In this document: positions 35,608 through 47,019 of the stretch, piece after piece
Layout: each line of letters starts with the position of its first letter
Position numbering within the stretch: the first letter of the stretch is position 1
Assembly: GCA_033725935.1 (NCBI GenBank)
Contig: MU867099.1
Span: forward strand, 129,981-193,980
From: Cladorrhinum sp. PSN259
Lineage: Eukaryota > Ascomycota > Sordariomycetes > Sordariales > Podosporaceae
Length of the DNA stretch: 64,000 nt
Direction of reading: 5' to 3'
Notes under the pieces: generated by a model
Told to the model about the DNA's origin: nothing
The model's database searches: none
Seen by the model: the letters and a program-made list of their open reading frames with translations, nothing else
Made by a program: the position numbers and the translations under genes

Positions 35608-35675
35608 CCACTAAGTGGTGAAAATCTGCAGGGGCAGGAGCTTGACCCCTGAGCCCTAATCCAAGAGGGGATTAG
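35608..35675. repeat. Two short inverted repeats in a GC-rich block
   Basis: CCACT-A-AGTGG at 35608-35618 and CTAATCC-6 nt-GGATTAG at 35656-35675, inside a GC-rich block upstream of the 400-residue protein gene. Perfect stems of 5 and 7 bp. Function unknown; may be protein-binding sites. Confidence 0.6.
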
Positions 35676-35991
35676 CATCACCGGCGACCCCTGATCCCTA
35701 CGCGCTAGTCCTTGTTGTGGCTGCTTTCACCTGCAGCCTCCACGCCTTCCCACTTCCTCCACGACCATCTGGAAGTCCCGTCGTCGTCTTTGTCGTCGCC
35801 TGTGGAGTGTCATACACTCACACACATCCACAGGCACACAGACGACACACTTTTTGATTCCTTCTTCTCTGAGGCACTCAACTGTTACGTCTTTCTTCTG
35901 GTTACAGTCGCGGTGGCCGTTCACCTGCCAGGTGACCCTCTCGAGATGTCCGTGTCCACTGCAAGGAAGTTATCCTCCTTTCCATCATTGC

Positions 35992-36020
35992 TTTTTTTTT
36001 TTTTTTTTTAAAAAAAAAAA
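35992..36020. repeat. T18-A11 tract
   Basis: Eighteen T directly followed by eleven A, an AT hairpin-capable palindromic tract. Directly visible. Confidence 0.95.
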
Positions 36021-39000
36021 TATAAAATATAAAAAACCTGGAGTAGAAGAATGGTTTCCAAATGACCTTATAATTACGCCATATCCGCTGCCATTTCTTC
36101 ATCAATCTCAACTCCAGACCACAATTCCTTCTCTGTGGTTTGCCCTTAACTTCTTCTCCCTAATGGTTTATTAATAGCGCAGTCTTTTATTTTCGTGTCA
36201 CCGGGTATCGAGGTAATCTTTTCAGCCACCAGCAGATATCACACATCTTGTACGAAGACAAAAAGATGCATGAGAGAGTGTAAGATTGAGATTATGTGAC
36301 CCCAATTGAGATTCCCTCAGTGTTGAACCCCTGTGGGATGCGTTCAGCTTTGTAGATTAGAGGATACCAAGATGCGTGGGATTAAACGAAGACGGGAACT
36401 CCCTATCTATTATTTTATCAAAAGGTCGTATCATTCCCACGCCCCGCCACCTGAGTGCGACATCGTTCCAGATGAAGAGCATCACCAGGAGGAGGAACAC
36501 AAACGGTGGCTGAGACATCTCTCAGAGAGTTGGCCGAAGCGATATGATCGCTTTAGTATGTGGCAAAGCAGGGTGTGTGTAGGATAGAAGGGGAACACAA
36601 AGCTGCGTATAGGTATGTACATCTGTAGTTGTGAGGAAGAGATGAGTGAGGTCCCGATCAGCTTTTCCATGCATAGCATGCATGCAGGTCGCAAGCAAAG
36701 TCTGCGAGGAGGGTCCTTGAAGTTTTGCGCGGCACGGCTCAGGAATACGGCCGAAAATTATTGTGATGTTCATGAGGAAACATGAACAAGAATTTCGGCG
36801 TACCAAAAGAGAGGGGCTTTTGGACAGGAAACCAAACAACCTTCCTCCCCATAGCATAAATATTATAAGTCTCCATCCTCTTCATCACCTCCTGAGAAGT
36901 GTGATAGCAGAAGAAAAATACGCGACGCACTTCCTGTTGGTGATTTGGATGATAACAGCTCGCTTGGCTTTGGTGGGACAGGTTGCCGTTGACATTGCAG
37001 CACAAAGCTTTGACCCTTTGCGTCCTGCAGGTCAAAGTCGAACGCGCATCGCTCTGACCCTGCCAAAGCGGGGAAATGTTTTAGAGAAGGATCCTGCCCT
37101 CCGACCTTCCAGGGGTTTACACTACCTGAGCTACGGCGGCGAGTGGACTTCTAAACTTTTTATGGCGCCTCTCGAGTAGTGTAGTTGTTGGTGCCGGACC
37201 AGAGAATCGTATCTGCATTTTCGATGAGAAATAACACTGTTCGCCTGTCGAAAACTTAGTCATATACTTCTTTTCTTTGCAAGGGGAGACGCCCGAAAAA
37301 GAAGGTCGAGTTATATGCCCTGATGATATGAGCCCATACCATAGGATACTCTCACTTCATAACGGTCTCAGATAACCCGCCACTTGTTGGCTGGGCTGCT
37401 TCTCTTACTGACACATTGATATCCTCACCCTTGATGATAACCCCCAACTAAGGCCCTGGGTCCGCTCCGTAATAGCCGCTTCTTTTAGACAAGCGGTGTG
37501 TGGGCGACATAAATGAGGCTGTCGAAACTATCCTTCAAGTGGTGGTCATCAGGCAGGCCCATTTCTTCCAGCATTTAAAATTTAGGTTTTAGGGTTCTTG
37601 CTCTCAAGAAAACCTGGCGCAAATCGCCGTGCAGAGTGCAGTCATGCAAGGCTGATAGGACTTGGCGCACAGTAAGCGATCCCATTGGCTGGTTCCGCTG
37701 GGGAGGTGCTCTTGTGTGGATGTGTTTGAAGTTTGAAGCGATAACGGTCGCTATAACCATCTCCTGATTGGTGCCCAAAGTTTTCGGGAACTCCCACAAC
37801 CTGGAAGTGTCAATCACCCCGCCATGTGGATTTATATGTAGCCTTCTAGAATTCCCAGGTTTTGCACCTCCTGACTTCATAATAAGGCTGTCGGTCCAAG
37901 CGGTCAGCATAATTATTTCCTGATCAATCAGTCTTAACAAATTACACAGCCTCCTTTCTTATACTTACCGAAGGAAAACTTCTGTTGTACATTCCCGAAT
38001 TCTTGCTGAATATCGAACTCGGATCCTGTGCTGGGTAATCAGCCACGTTCATGGGCATCCTCGACTCACCGATTCTGCAAAAATCGAACTCGAATCGAGA
38101 TATATGTACAGCTATTCTGTTAAATTTCGCTCTTGCTCGAGCAAGCATTCAACTCAAGTCCTGATCATGAACTGGAAAGCGGACCTTAACCTTGGCGAGC
38201 ATTCCGATTGAAGAATTTAAGCTACCATTGTACCGACAGATCATGGGGTGTCGCATGCACCGAATCCTATTGCCCAATCAATCAGGGGTGCTGTCTAGAA
38301 AGTTCCATTCCAGCGCCGTTTTCTCACTGGCTTTCACACCGGAGATACACCTATTTCTAGGGGACCGTTACACAACATCAGCCGTCACCGCTAGCTCTCG
38401 ACAATCTCATGATTTGACACATCTGGAACACCATAATTGGGCGAGGTACAGCAGGTCATGCTCACGCAGAACTGATGCGATGGGCCGCTCAATACGATAA
38501 ATACGGCGTACTATGCTTGTTGAAAGGTTTGGTGTCCAGGTTCAAAGTTCATTTCCCACAAAGTTCCGAATGGCTGAGCTCAAGGGTGTTGGCCAACCAA
38601 AATCGGATTAGAACGCCATCTCTACTAGACTAGTGTGTCAGGACTTGGATACCATCCCTTTCCCCACGAGATACCAAGTCGATTCACTCCAACAACGGAG
38701 CTTTCAATATATCTGTTCTCTTCAGAGACCCAATACGGTCGGAATTAAATAGATGGGATGAAGCAACATCGATCTGATGTATACTGGGCACGTCTCCCGA
38801 TCGTCGTGGGTGAAGGAAACTGGAGGGTTTTTCCAATGATACCGTACCATCACTGAGCATTCAATCCATCCCATTGGAGGGGCTGAACGGAAGGTAAATG
38901 CGAATTCCTTTCGGCTCTCGTCTTGGCGACAGGCACCTGGCACGGTTGCGAAGGCCCCTTATTCGCAAGTTCAGTTCGCCTTCAATCCCCGTCAGGACAC

Positions 39001-39433
39001 GGGTGGGAGTCCCATCCGAAGGCGACTTGTCCTACGTATTCAAAACAAAGCCATAGCCCGGCCATAAATTTCCCATTCAATATCAACAGGTTGTTGACAT
39101 TCATCATTTCCAAGTAGATCCAGAAGCGGTCAGCCTCCGACCTCCAGTGTCGACATACCTCTCGCGACCTAGGCTACCGTAACCACAACTCGTCCATTCA
39201 AGGTGGATTCAGCCTTATGTACTGCATATGTGTATATACACGTAGTTTAGCACATACCCTGGACAACTTCGGCCTTCGGAACCCTAAGTAGGCCGTCAAG
39301 GCAACCCCTTGGCCGTATATCCTATTTATCAAGGAAGACACACCACTTCTCCCGTCCTTCCTGGATCCCTTATACGACACGCTTTTAGGCCCCCTTTGGA
39401 CAGATGTCTGAATAGCTTCTCAGTCCATGTACA

Positions 39434-42400
39434 ATGACCGACAGCAGCCACGAAAGCACAGAAAAGGGGACCCAGCCCGAGGTCCTCGACACTGAAAAGA
39501 GGGCATCTGAAGACAAGAGCCAGACAACCTCAGCACCAGCCGAGGCACCCAAGGGACGACCAGAGAGGGAAGCGCAGTTCTCCGACTACCTTCGGGTCTT
39601 CACCTATGGGAACAAATGGGACTATCTCATGATGGCGGTGGCTGCCATCGCCAGTATAGGCGCTGGCACCACGATGCCCCTGATGAATATCGTTTTTGGA
39701 AGACTCGTTGCCGACTTTAACGACTACTTCACACCGAACGCAAAGTCAAAGTCGGACTTTTTGGACCAGATCGACCGCATGGCCCTCATAATGTTTGGCC
39801 TCTTCCTTGCTCGGTTTGGGCTCAACTACATCAACAAGTTCTGCTTCCGTCTGATCGGAATCCGCATTTCGGCCGCCGTCAGACTGCACTACCTGCGGTC
39901 TCTTTTTGGGCAGACTATCCATGTTCTCGATTCGATGCCCTCAGGCACTGCTGCTGCTACCATCACCTCGACATCAAACACCCTGCAACTTGGTATCTCA
40001 GAAAAACTCGGCACTTTCCTCGAATTCACATCTACCATCACTACGGCCATCATCATCGCCTTCACGTATAGCTGGTCCCTAACGCTCGTAACGGCATCTG
40101 TCATCCTGTTCATCTCCATCGTCATCTCAATCCTTCTTCCCTTCATCATTAAGGGCCAAACAAGAATGACCAAGGCCGAGGCGAAGGGTACATCAGTGGC
40201 CACCGAGACATTCTCGGCCATTCGCATGGTCGCTTCGTGCGGTGCCGAAGACCGCATGAGCCAGAAGTTTGCGGAATGGGTGAAGAAAGCCAGACAGGGT
40301 TCTCAGTTCTCTATTCCATTCTTTTCAGCCCAATTCGGTTCCATCTTCTTCGGCTTGTATGGCGTCTTTGCCCTGTCTTTTTGGTATGGAATGAAGTCAT
40401 TCATTTCTGGCCGCGTCGACAACATTGGGACCATCCTCGTTGTCCTCATGTCCGTCATGATGATGGTCATGTCTCTGGAACGAATCTCGACCCCCCTGAT
40501 CGCCGTATCCAAAGCAATGGTAGCTGCTGCCGAGTTCTTTGCCGTTATCGATGCCCCAAAACCGCATATGGGAACACTCAAGGAGCCTGATGTCTCAGCA
40601 GACCAGGACATCGTGTTTGAAGGTGTACACTTCGCCTACCCCAGCCGCCCATCAAAGAAGGTCCTTGACGGTTTGGATCTCCGAATCTGCGCCAACAAGA
40701 ATACCGCTATTGTCGGCCCCAGCGGCTCGGGAAAGAGCACCATTGTTGGGTTGGTTGAGGGTTGGTATACGCTTCACGACCAATACGTTATTGCAAAGGC
40801 AGTCGCCAAGGACAAGGAAAAGGAGAAGAAGGAGAAAGAAAAGGCCGCCAAGAAGAAGAAGGGCAAGCCCACCGACGATGATGACGAGGAGGATAACGTT
40901 CTAGCTGCCGAACCCGAGGATATTGGCCCACATGTTGAGCTCAAGGGTAGCATCTCAACCTGCGGCAAAGAACTTAAGGAGATTGACATCAAGTGGTGGC
41001 GATCTCAGATTGGTCTCGTGCAGCAGGAACCTTTCCTCTTCAATGAAAGCATCTTCAAAAATGTGGCAACTGGCCTCATTGGTTCCCAGTGGGAGAAAGA
41101 GTCCGAGGAGGTGCAGCGCGAGCTGGTCAAGGAGGCCTGCAAGGAAAGTTTCGCCGATGAGTTCATCGACAGACTGCCCGACGGTTACGACACCCAGGTC
41201 GGGGATTCAGGGGCGAAGCTGAGCGGTGGTCAGCGCCAGCGTCTCGCCATTGCTCGCAGTATTATCAAGAAGCCCAAGATCCTGATCCTCGACGAAGCTA
41301 CCTCAGCCATTGACGTCCGTGGCGAGAGAATCGTGCAGGCAGCTCTGGAGCGCGCATCCAAGGGCCGTACCACAATCACCATCGCTCACAGACTTTCCAC
41401 CATTAAAGACGCCGACAATATTGTGGTTTTGCAGAATGGGCGTGTAGCAGAACAGGGAACACACGACAGTCTCCTCGAGAATGAGAGAGGAGTCTATTAC
41501 GGTCTGGTCCATGCTCAGAAGCTTTCTCTGGGAGAAGATGACGGTCGTCGCGCAGAAGAAATCCAAGAGGAAGAAGATATTGCCCTGGTGCTCTCCCGGG
41601 AGAAGAGTGCCGCCAAAGCTGATACTGATTCAAACGATAAGACCGTTGTTCCTAAAATATGGAAAGACCGCGGTGTCCTCAACGGCTTTGGTAAGCTGCT
41701 CGGGGAGCAGCGCAGTCGGTTCCCCTTCTACATCATCTCTCTTGTCGGCGCTATGGGTGCCGCTTCGTCCGTTCCCATTCAGGCTTACCTCTTCGCCCAG
41801 ATAGTTGGGGTCTTCCAGCTTCCAACTGGACAAGAACTCATGAAAGAAGTCACATTCTGGTCGAAGATGTGGGCTGTTTTAGCTGTAGGCGTCGGCTTGA
41901 GCTACTTCATCACTACCTTTGTCTCGACTAGTGTTGAAGGGTACATCTCTGCTGCGTACAAGCAGGAGTACTTTGAGTCACTCCTGTACCAACCTACGTC
42001 GTTCTTTGATCAGGACGACAATGCAACTGGTCAGTTGACTGCCAGAGTCTCATCGGATCCGCAGGCACTCAAGGAGATGCTGGGCATCAACATGATGATG
42101 CTGCTCATTGGTGTGTTCTCTTTGACTGGTGGGCTGGCTATTTCGTTTGCGTACGGATGGAAGCTGGCTCTAGTTGCCCTTTTCGTCACGGTTCCGCTTG
42201 GATTGCTCGCTGGTTACTATCGTATTCGGTACGAGCGGCAGTTCAATGCCATGAACGACGCTGTCTTTTCTGAATCGTCCAAGTTTGGCGCTGAGTCCAT
42301 CGGTGCGTTCAGGACCGTTAGTGCTCTGGTTATGGAGAACAGTATCTGTGAGCGGTATCAGAGACTGTTGGATGGACATGTGATGTCGGCGTACAAGAAG

Positions 42401-43552
42401 GCCCGGTGGACGACGCTCGTCTTTGCTTATGCTGATTCGGTCAGTTTGGCTTGTAACGCGTTGATATTCTGGTATGGCGGCCGGTTATTGGCTTCGTACG
42501 AGTATGATGTTATTGCATTCTTGGTTACGTACATGGCCATGATTCAGGGCGCTGAGGGCGCGGGCCAGATGCTGAGTTTTGGACCCAACGCTGCTCAGGC
42601 TGCGGCCGCTGCCAGTCGAATTCTGCAGGCGAGGGACACCAAGATTAAGGATGATGTCTCAAAGGATGAGAATATTCCGGATGTCGAAGGCGGTGTCAAG
42701 ATCGAACTAAAGGATGTGCACTTCAAGTATCCTACCAGAGATGTGAGCATCTTCAAGGGATTAAACCTTACAATCGAGAAGGGACAGTTCGCTGCTCTCG
42801 TCGGTGCTTCGGGGTCAGGCAAGACGAGCATTGTCAGCTTGTTGGAACGGTTTTATGATGTCAACCAGGGAAAGATTCTGTTCAACGGGAAGGACATCTT
42901 GGATGTCAATGTGTTCAAGTACCGCAGGCTGTTGTCGCTTGTTGCTCAGGAGCCGTCGCTGTTCCACGGAACAATCAGGGAGAATATCTTGCTGGGTGTT
43001 GACCCCGCTGCTATTACGGATGAGCAGCTGCATCAGTGCTGTCGTGACGCAAATATCCATGACTTTATCGTATCGCTACCGGATGGGTATAATACCAATA
43101 TCGGCAGCAAGGGTGTCAGTTTGAGCGGCGGACAGAAGCAGCGGTTGTCAATCGCCAGAGCTCTTATTAGGAACCCCAGGGTGTTGCTTCTGGATGAGGC
43201 GACGAGTTCATTGGATTCTGGTAGGTTTCTTACTGTCTTGAACCGATGTCGGAGGGGAGCCTTTACTGACAGTGGAAAATAGAAAGCGAAAAGCTCGTTC
43301 AGGCCGCCTTTGAACGGGTTGCAAAGGGCCGGACCACGGTTGCCGTGGCACACAGACTCGCAACCATTCAGGGAGCTGACATTATTTACGTGCTTGGCGA
43401 GGGCAAGGTGCTCGAGAAGGGTAATCATGCCGAATTGTTAAGAAAGAAGGGGGTGTATTGGCATATGGTAAGTTCTGGAGTCTAGCATATTGGAAGAAAA
43501 TGCATCATGCTAACAATCATCTTAGTGCCACAACCAAGCCCTTGATAGGTAG
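39434..43552 (+). CDS. ABCB (MDR-type) full ABC transporter
   Basis: Full-length multidrug-type exporter with TMD-NBD-TMD-NBD order, predicted in the plasma membrane. Exons 39434-43220, 43283-43467 and 43526-43552, 1332 residues. NBD1: Walker A GPSGSGKST (about 428-436), Q-loop LVQQEPFLF, signature LSGGQRQR, Walker B ILILDEATSAID, H-loop AHRLSTI. NBD2: GASGSGKTS, LVAQEPSLF, LSGGQKQR, VLLLDEATSSLD, AHRLATI. All ATP-site residues look intact in both halves. NBD1 contains a charged insert between Walker A and Q-loop (about 459-489, Lys/Glu then Asp rich). The acidic linker before TMD2 is short. The last two exons are essential: without splicing at 43220 NBD2 loses its H-loop. Nearest to fungal Pmd1/leptomycin-type pumps; substrate unknown. 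Confidence 0.95.
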
Positions 43553-44183
43553 ATGTGGAGATATAGTCGAGGTTTATTTCTTTCTCGATACATTATTGTT
43601 TTAAAGCGCCATTCATGCTCGTGGATAAGAAGCTACGAGCAGTTATGATCCTTAACTTAATTCCTTTTTTTTTTTTTTTTTTTTTTCAGAGTATGTTTTT
43701 TTTAGAAGCATCACATAGATATCATTCTAGCTAAATATTTTGTTGTAATTACAACACCACTCGCTCTATTCTCAAATAGAACACATAAAATACCCTTGGG
43801 ATTTACACCCCTTTCATGCTTGGATACACACTGTACAGTACATTGATAGCTCTTTTGGCCTGAAATCATGCACCTTCCTTCCCGTCTTTTAAGATCAACT
43901 GCGCCCTCGACGTCACCTTATCTCTTATCTTATCCCCCTTCCCCCTCCGTGGCCCCTCGGAGAAGCTCACTCCCACCACCCCGCGGATGGTACATTGCTT
44001 CAGTGAACAAGCTTGATTGGGTGTTATAACCCGCTATCGCTTCCACTCTTGCATTTCCGGGAGCTGGTCTGGTCTAGAACTTGAATTGACTGTATATTAC
44101 CTCAGAACGTGCCCCCGTTCGGATTCTAAGTGTAATTCCTCCAGCCTTCTTCACGTAGCGGTAATCATCTCCTTGCGTTCAGT
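43553..44183. other. Intergenic, ABC transporter 3' flank
   Basis: Contains a T22 tract at 43665-43686 about 110 bp after the ABC stop codon and then C/T-rich sequence that leads to the SDR start. No gene recognised. Confidence 0.45.
43665..43686. repeat. T22 homopolymer
   Basis: Twenty-two T in the 3' flank of the ABC transporter gene. Directly visible. Confidence 0.95.
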
Positions 44184-45407
44184 ATGGATTCAACCGAGGA
44201 CTTTAGCCCCTATCGCCAGGACGGCAAGCTGGTCAGTTTGATGCTCGAAGTATGTCTCAACCATCTCATGTACCGAAACTAACAGCTTGATCGCACTCCA
44301 GTACGGCTTCGTCTGTGTAGTCACCGGAGCCTCCCAGCCCGTCGGTCAGGCCATCATCGAAGAACTAGCAGGTAAGCTTACTTATCTCCATCTTGTCGCA
44401 TTCTCAAACGGGCATCCTCAAAGCTAACTTCTTACCTTCCTAGCCCACGGGGCGGCAGCAATCTACGGCACGCCTCCCACTTCCCTCAACTCACTCACGT
44501 CTAACTTTTCCATTATCATGCAGCATGTGACCCTCCTCCCTCTCCGCAGACCTTCACGAACCAACTCTCCTCCCTCGCCACTACCCACCCGAACACCAAA
44601 ATCGTCCCTTACCCTTTCGAAACTGCAACTGAAGACTCAACCCTCACTCTCATCGACGAGATCCTCGCCAACTACGGCCGTTTGGATGTCTGGGTCTGCT
44701 CTTCCGCCCTTTTAGGTCCAGCCTCAATCTACGATACCAACGCTCAAGACCTGACCAAATGCTTCGAAGCGCACGCCCTCGCTCCCTTCTTTGCGCTCAA
44801 ACACGCCCCAGCTGCCATGGGTAAACTCCTCACAGAAAAGGGAACGTACCCTAACGCCGTTCGTAAACAGCAGAGGTACGGCAGCATCGTGGTGGTGGGC
44901 AGTGTGGCGGGTACGTACGGCGGGTGCTGGGGACCGAGCTACACCATGGCTGCTCATGCGGCGCTTGGGGTGGTGAGGAGCGGTGTGGCCGTCTTGAAGG
45001 GGACGGGGGTGAGAATCAACGCCGTTACTGTTGGGCAGGTGGATGTTGGTGTCGAGTTGGGCGAGAGTGACGTCAAGGGGATGAATGCGCAGTTCCCGCC
45101 TGCTAGTTTGCAGACGAAGGAGGTAAGTCTTGCTTGCAATGAAGTTTTAAGGGCAGAGTATATATTGACTTGAGAATGTAAAGGCTCAGCAGAAAAGCAT
45201 CGGTCTTGAACGGGCCGGACGACCACAGGAAGTAGCCAGAGTAGCCGGGTTCCTGGCTTCTGGTTTCTCGTCGTACATAACCGGGGCGAATCTCGTAGCT
45301 GACGGCGGCGCTTCGTAAGTGTTAATTACTCAATCCCTTACCTTATGTTACCCATATTCTGACCGAATCTTGACAGGGCAATGAACCCCATGATCATTCC
45401 GATTTGA
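44184..45407 (+). CDS. Divergent short-chain dehydrogenase/reductase (SDR)
   Basis: Rossmann-fold SDR protein, 306 residues from six exons: 44184-44249, 44302-44371, 44444-44467, 44524-45122, 45184-45314 and 45377-45407. The cofactor motif TGASQPVG is at 30-37, the tail motif GRPQEVARVAGFLASGFSSYITGANLVADGG is classical for the family. The usual NNAG is replaced by CSSA. S180 and Y193 keep active-site spacing, but the YxxxK lysine is Ala (YTMAA, A197). It may therefore bind nucleotide without normal SDR catalysis. Intron 44468-44523 appears to use a GC donor (ACG/GCACGC) with a standard CTAAC...CAG end; the joined protein reads AAIYACDP, as SDRs do. Exon 1 could also end at 44231 (donor GTCAGT), but GTATGT at 44250 is better. 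Substrate unknown. Confidence 0.82.
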
Positions 45408-45946
45408 CCGCTGCCGATATCACGTATCCCATGACCAGGGAATTTGGGGAACTGGGCAATGAGAATTGGAGATGCACTGCCAAGTAGCAAATAGATAAGA
45501 CAAAAGTACGTATAAAGCAAACCGGATACCAGCGGGAATAATGCCCCGCTCCAACCCCCATCCCAGAAAACAGCACCTTCCAAGCCAGGGGTAGCTTTTC
45601 CGAGACGATGCCACTACATCATAGCTCCCTCCTGTCTCGTCCACGTATGTAGACAGCAAGCAAGCATCAAGCCGGTGGCGCGGAAGCGGCCGTTCGTTCA
45701 TTATCGTAGCAAAAGTACATGTAAGACACTCAACTGCCACCGCTTTACCCCCTCCGTATTTGCATCACTTCTTTATTCTTCTTCGTCCTTCTTCCTCTTT
45801 GTCCGCTCTTCGAAATCTCTTGCTTCCTCCTCTCCAACTCCAATTTGAACAATCAATCTCGAGTCCCACGAAACACAACAACAAGCAACCGCTCTAATTC
45901 TAATTCCAATTTTTTGCCAAAACAAAAACAAGAAACAAAGTAAACA
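45408..45946. other. Intergenic, cytidine deaminase promoter side
   Basis: 539 bp between SDR stop and deaminase start. The last 180 bp is C/T-rich then A-rich (AAAACAAAAACAAGAAACAAAG) just before the ATG, a typical fungal leader. No gene. Confidence 0.45.
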
Positions 45947-46543
45947 ATGGCGGCCCCCCCAATCCTCTCAGCAACCTCCCCAATCGACATATCCTCAACC
46001 TGCACCGAATTCCTCCTGACCCCCTCGGAATTCTCGGCGCTGGAATCCCAATCCAAGTCGGCAAAAGCCCTGTCCTACTCGCCGTACTCCAAGTTTCGCG
46101 TAGGCTGCGTCCTCCTCACGGACGGAGGCGACTTGGTGACGGGCGCAAACGTAGAGAACGCCTCGTACCCCGTCACGACCTGCGCGGAGCGCACTGCATT
46201 CTGCAAGGCCATAACCTCGGGCCACGCGCCCGGAACATTCAAGGCGATTGCCGTCGCCACCGACATCAGTCCGCCGGCGAGTCCATGTGGAATGTGCAGG
46301 CAGTGCATCAGGGAGTTTTGCTCTCTAGAAGTACCGATTATCATGTTTGATGGTGGGGACGGCTACTCGGTTATGAGGCTGAAGGAGGTAAGAAAACAAA
46401 ACATTACAACACAGAATAATGATGGTGTGCACCGAGAGCGTAGAATGCTGACAAGTTGACTTAAAAAAAAATAGCTGTTGCCATTGTCCTTTGGCCCTGA
46501 TTCGTTGGGAGTCCCTGATCCGAACAAGGAGGCAGCGAAGTAA
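45947..46543 (+). CDS. Cytidine deaminase
   Basis: Pyrimidine salvage enzyme converting cytidine/deoxycytidine to uridine/deoxyuridine. Exons 45947-46387 and 46475-46543, 169 residues, normal for the tetrameric short class with an N-terminal extension. Motifs: YSPYSKFRVGCVLLT, then the substrate segment GANVENASYPVTTCAERTAF with Zn ligand C79 and catalytic E81, and SPCGMCRQ with Zn ligands C114 and C117. The second exon supplies LLPLSFGPDSLG, the conserved C-terminal block, so the intron 46388-46474 must be removed (the unspliced frame adds an unrelated tail). The start has an A-rich leader with A at -3. Confidence 0.95.
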
Positions 46544-47019
46544 AGCAAAGTTGGTCTGCATCAGACAGGTGGTCGGCAATAACAGGCTGTGGATCAATGA
46601 GTAAACGATAAGGAGGTATAATATGGGCATAGAAGGAGGACATATCATTATGCATGTTTTATTTACTGGCAATTGGGCCGTCTGTTATACTATTCGGCAA
46701 CGACACTCACGTCAATCTCAGCAATAAGCAAGCAAGTAGTGATTTTTATTACAACTACATAGAGCAAGGAACGCGACTCATTGTTATAATAGTACGACAT
46801 TTCTCTTGATATTGCGCTTGTATTTCCCGGCCTGCAACTCTCAGAAATCATCAACAATGTTCTGGTCGAACAATGACCAAAATGGAATGCTATCTGATGT
46901 ATATAGAAACGATGTGAAAGCCAATCCGCCGGCCCTTAGCTCCATATACCCATATGATGAACCCAGCCCGCGGAAGCCCTCAGTACAAAATTCGAATCAC
47001 CGAAAAGCATATCACCTCA
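46544..47019. other. Convergent intergenic region
   Basis: 476 bp between the deaminase stop and the FYVE-RING stop. No gene recognised. Confidence 0.45.

Larger units (their letters stand above)
34439..39433. other. 5 kb region with no recognised gene
   Basis: The longest gene-free stretch here, between the divergent 400-residue gene (-) and the ABC transporter (+). It includes a T18A11 tract, a cluster of small inverted repeats at 35582-35700 and one open frame of about 120 codons on the minus strand (37575-37940) without recognisable features. I see no transposase, reverse transcriptase or long terminal repeats, and base composition does not look RIP-mutated by eye. Some of it must be promoter for both flanking genes. 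Confidence 0.5.

Noticed and set aside
39434..46543. ABC transporter, SDR and cytidine deaminase as a biosynthetic cluster
   Set aside because: No core synthase or pathway regulator nearby. The deaminase is housekeeping and the SDR lacks catalytic residues; adjacency alone is not enough.
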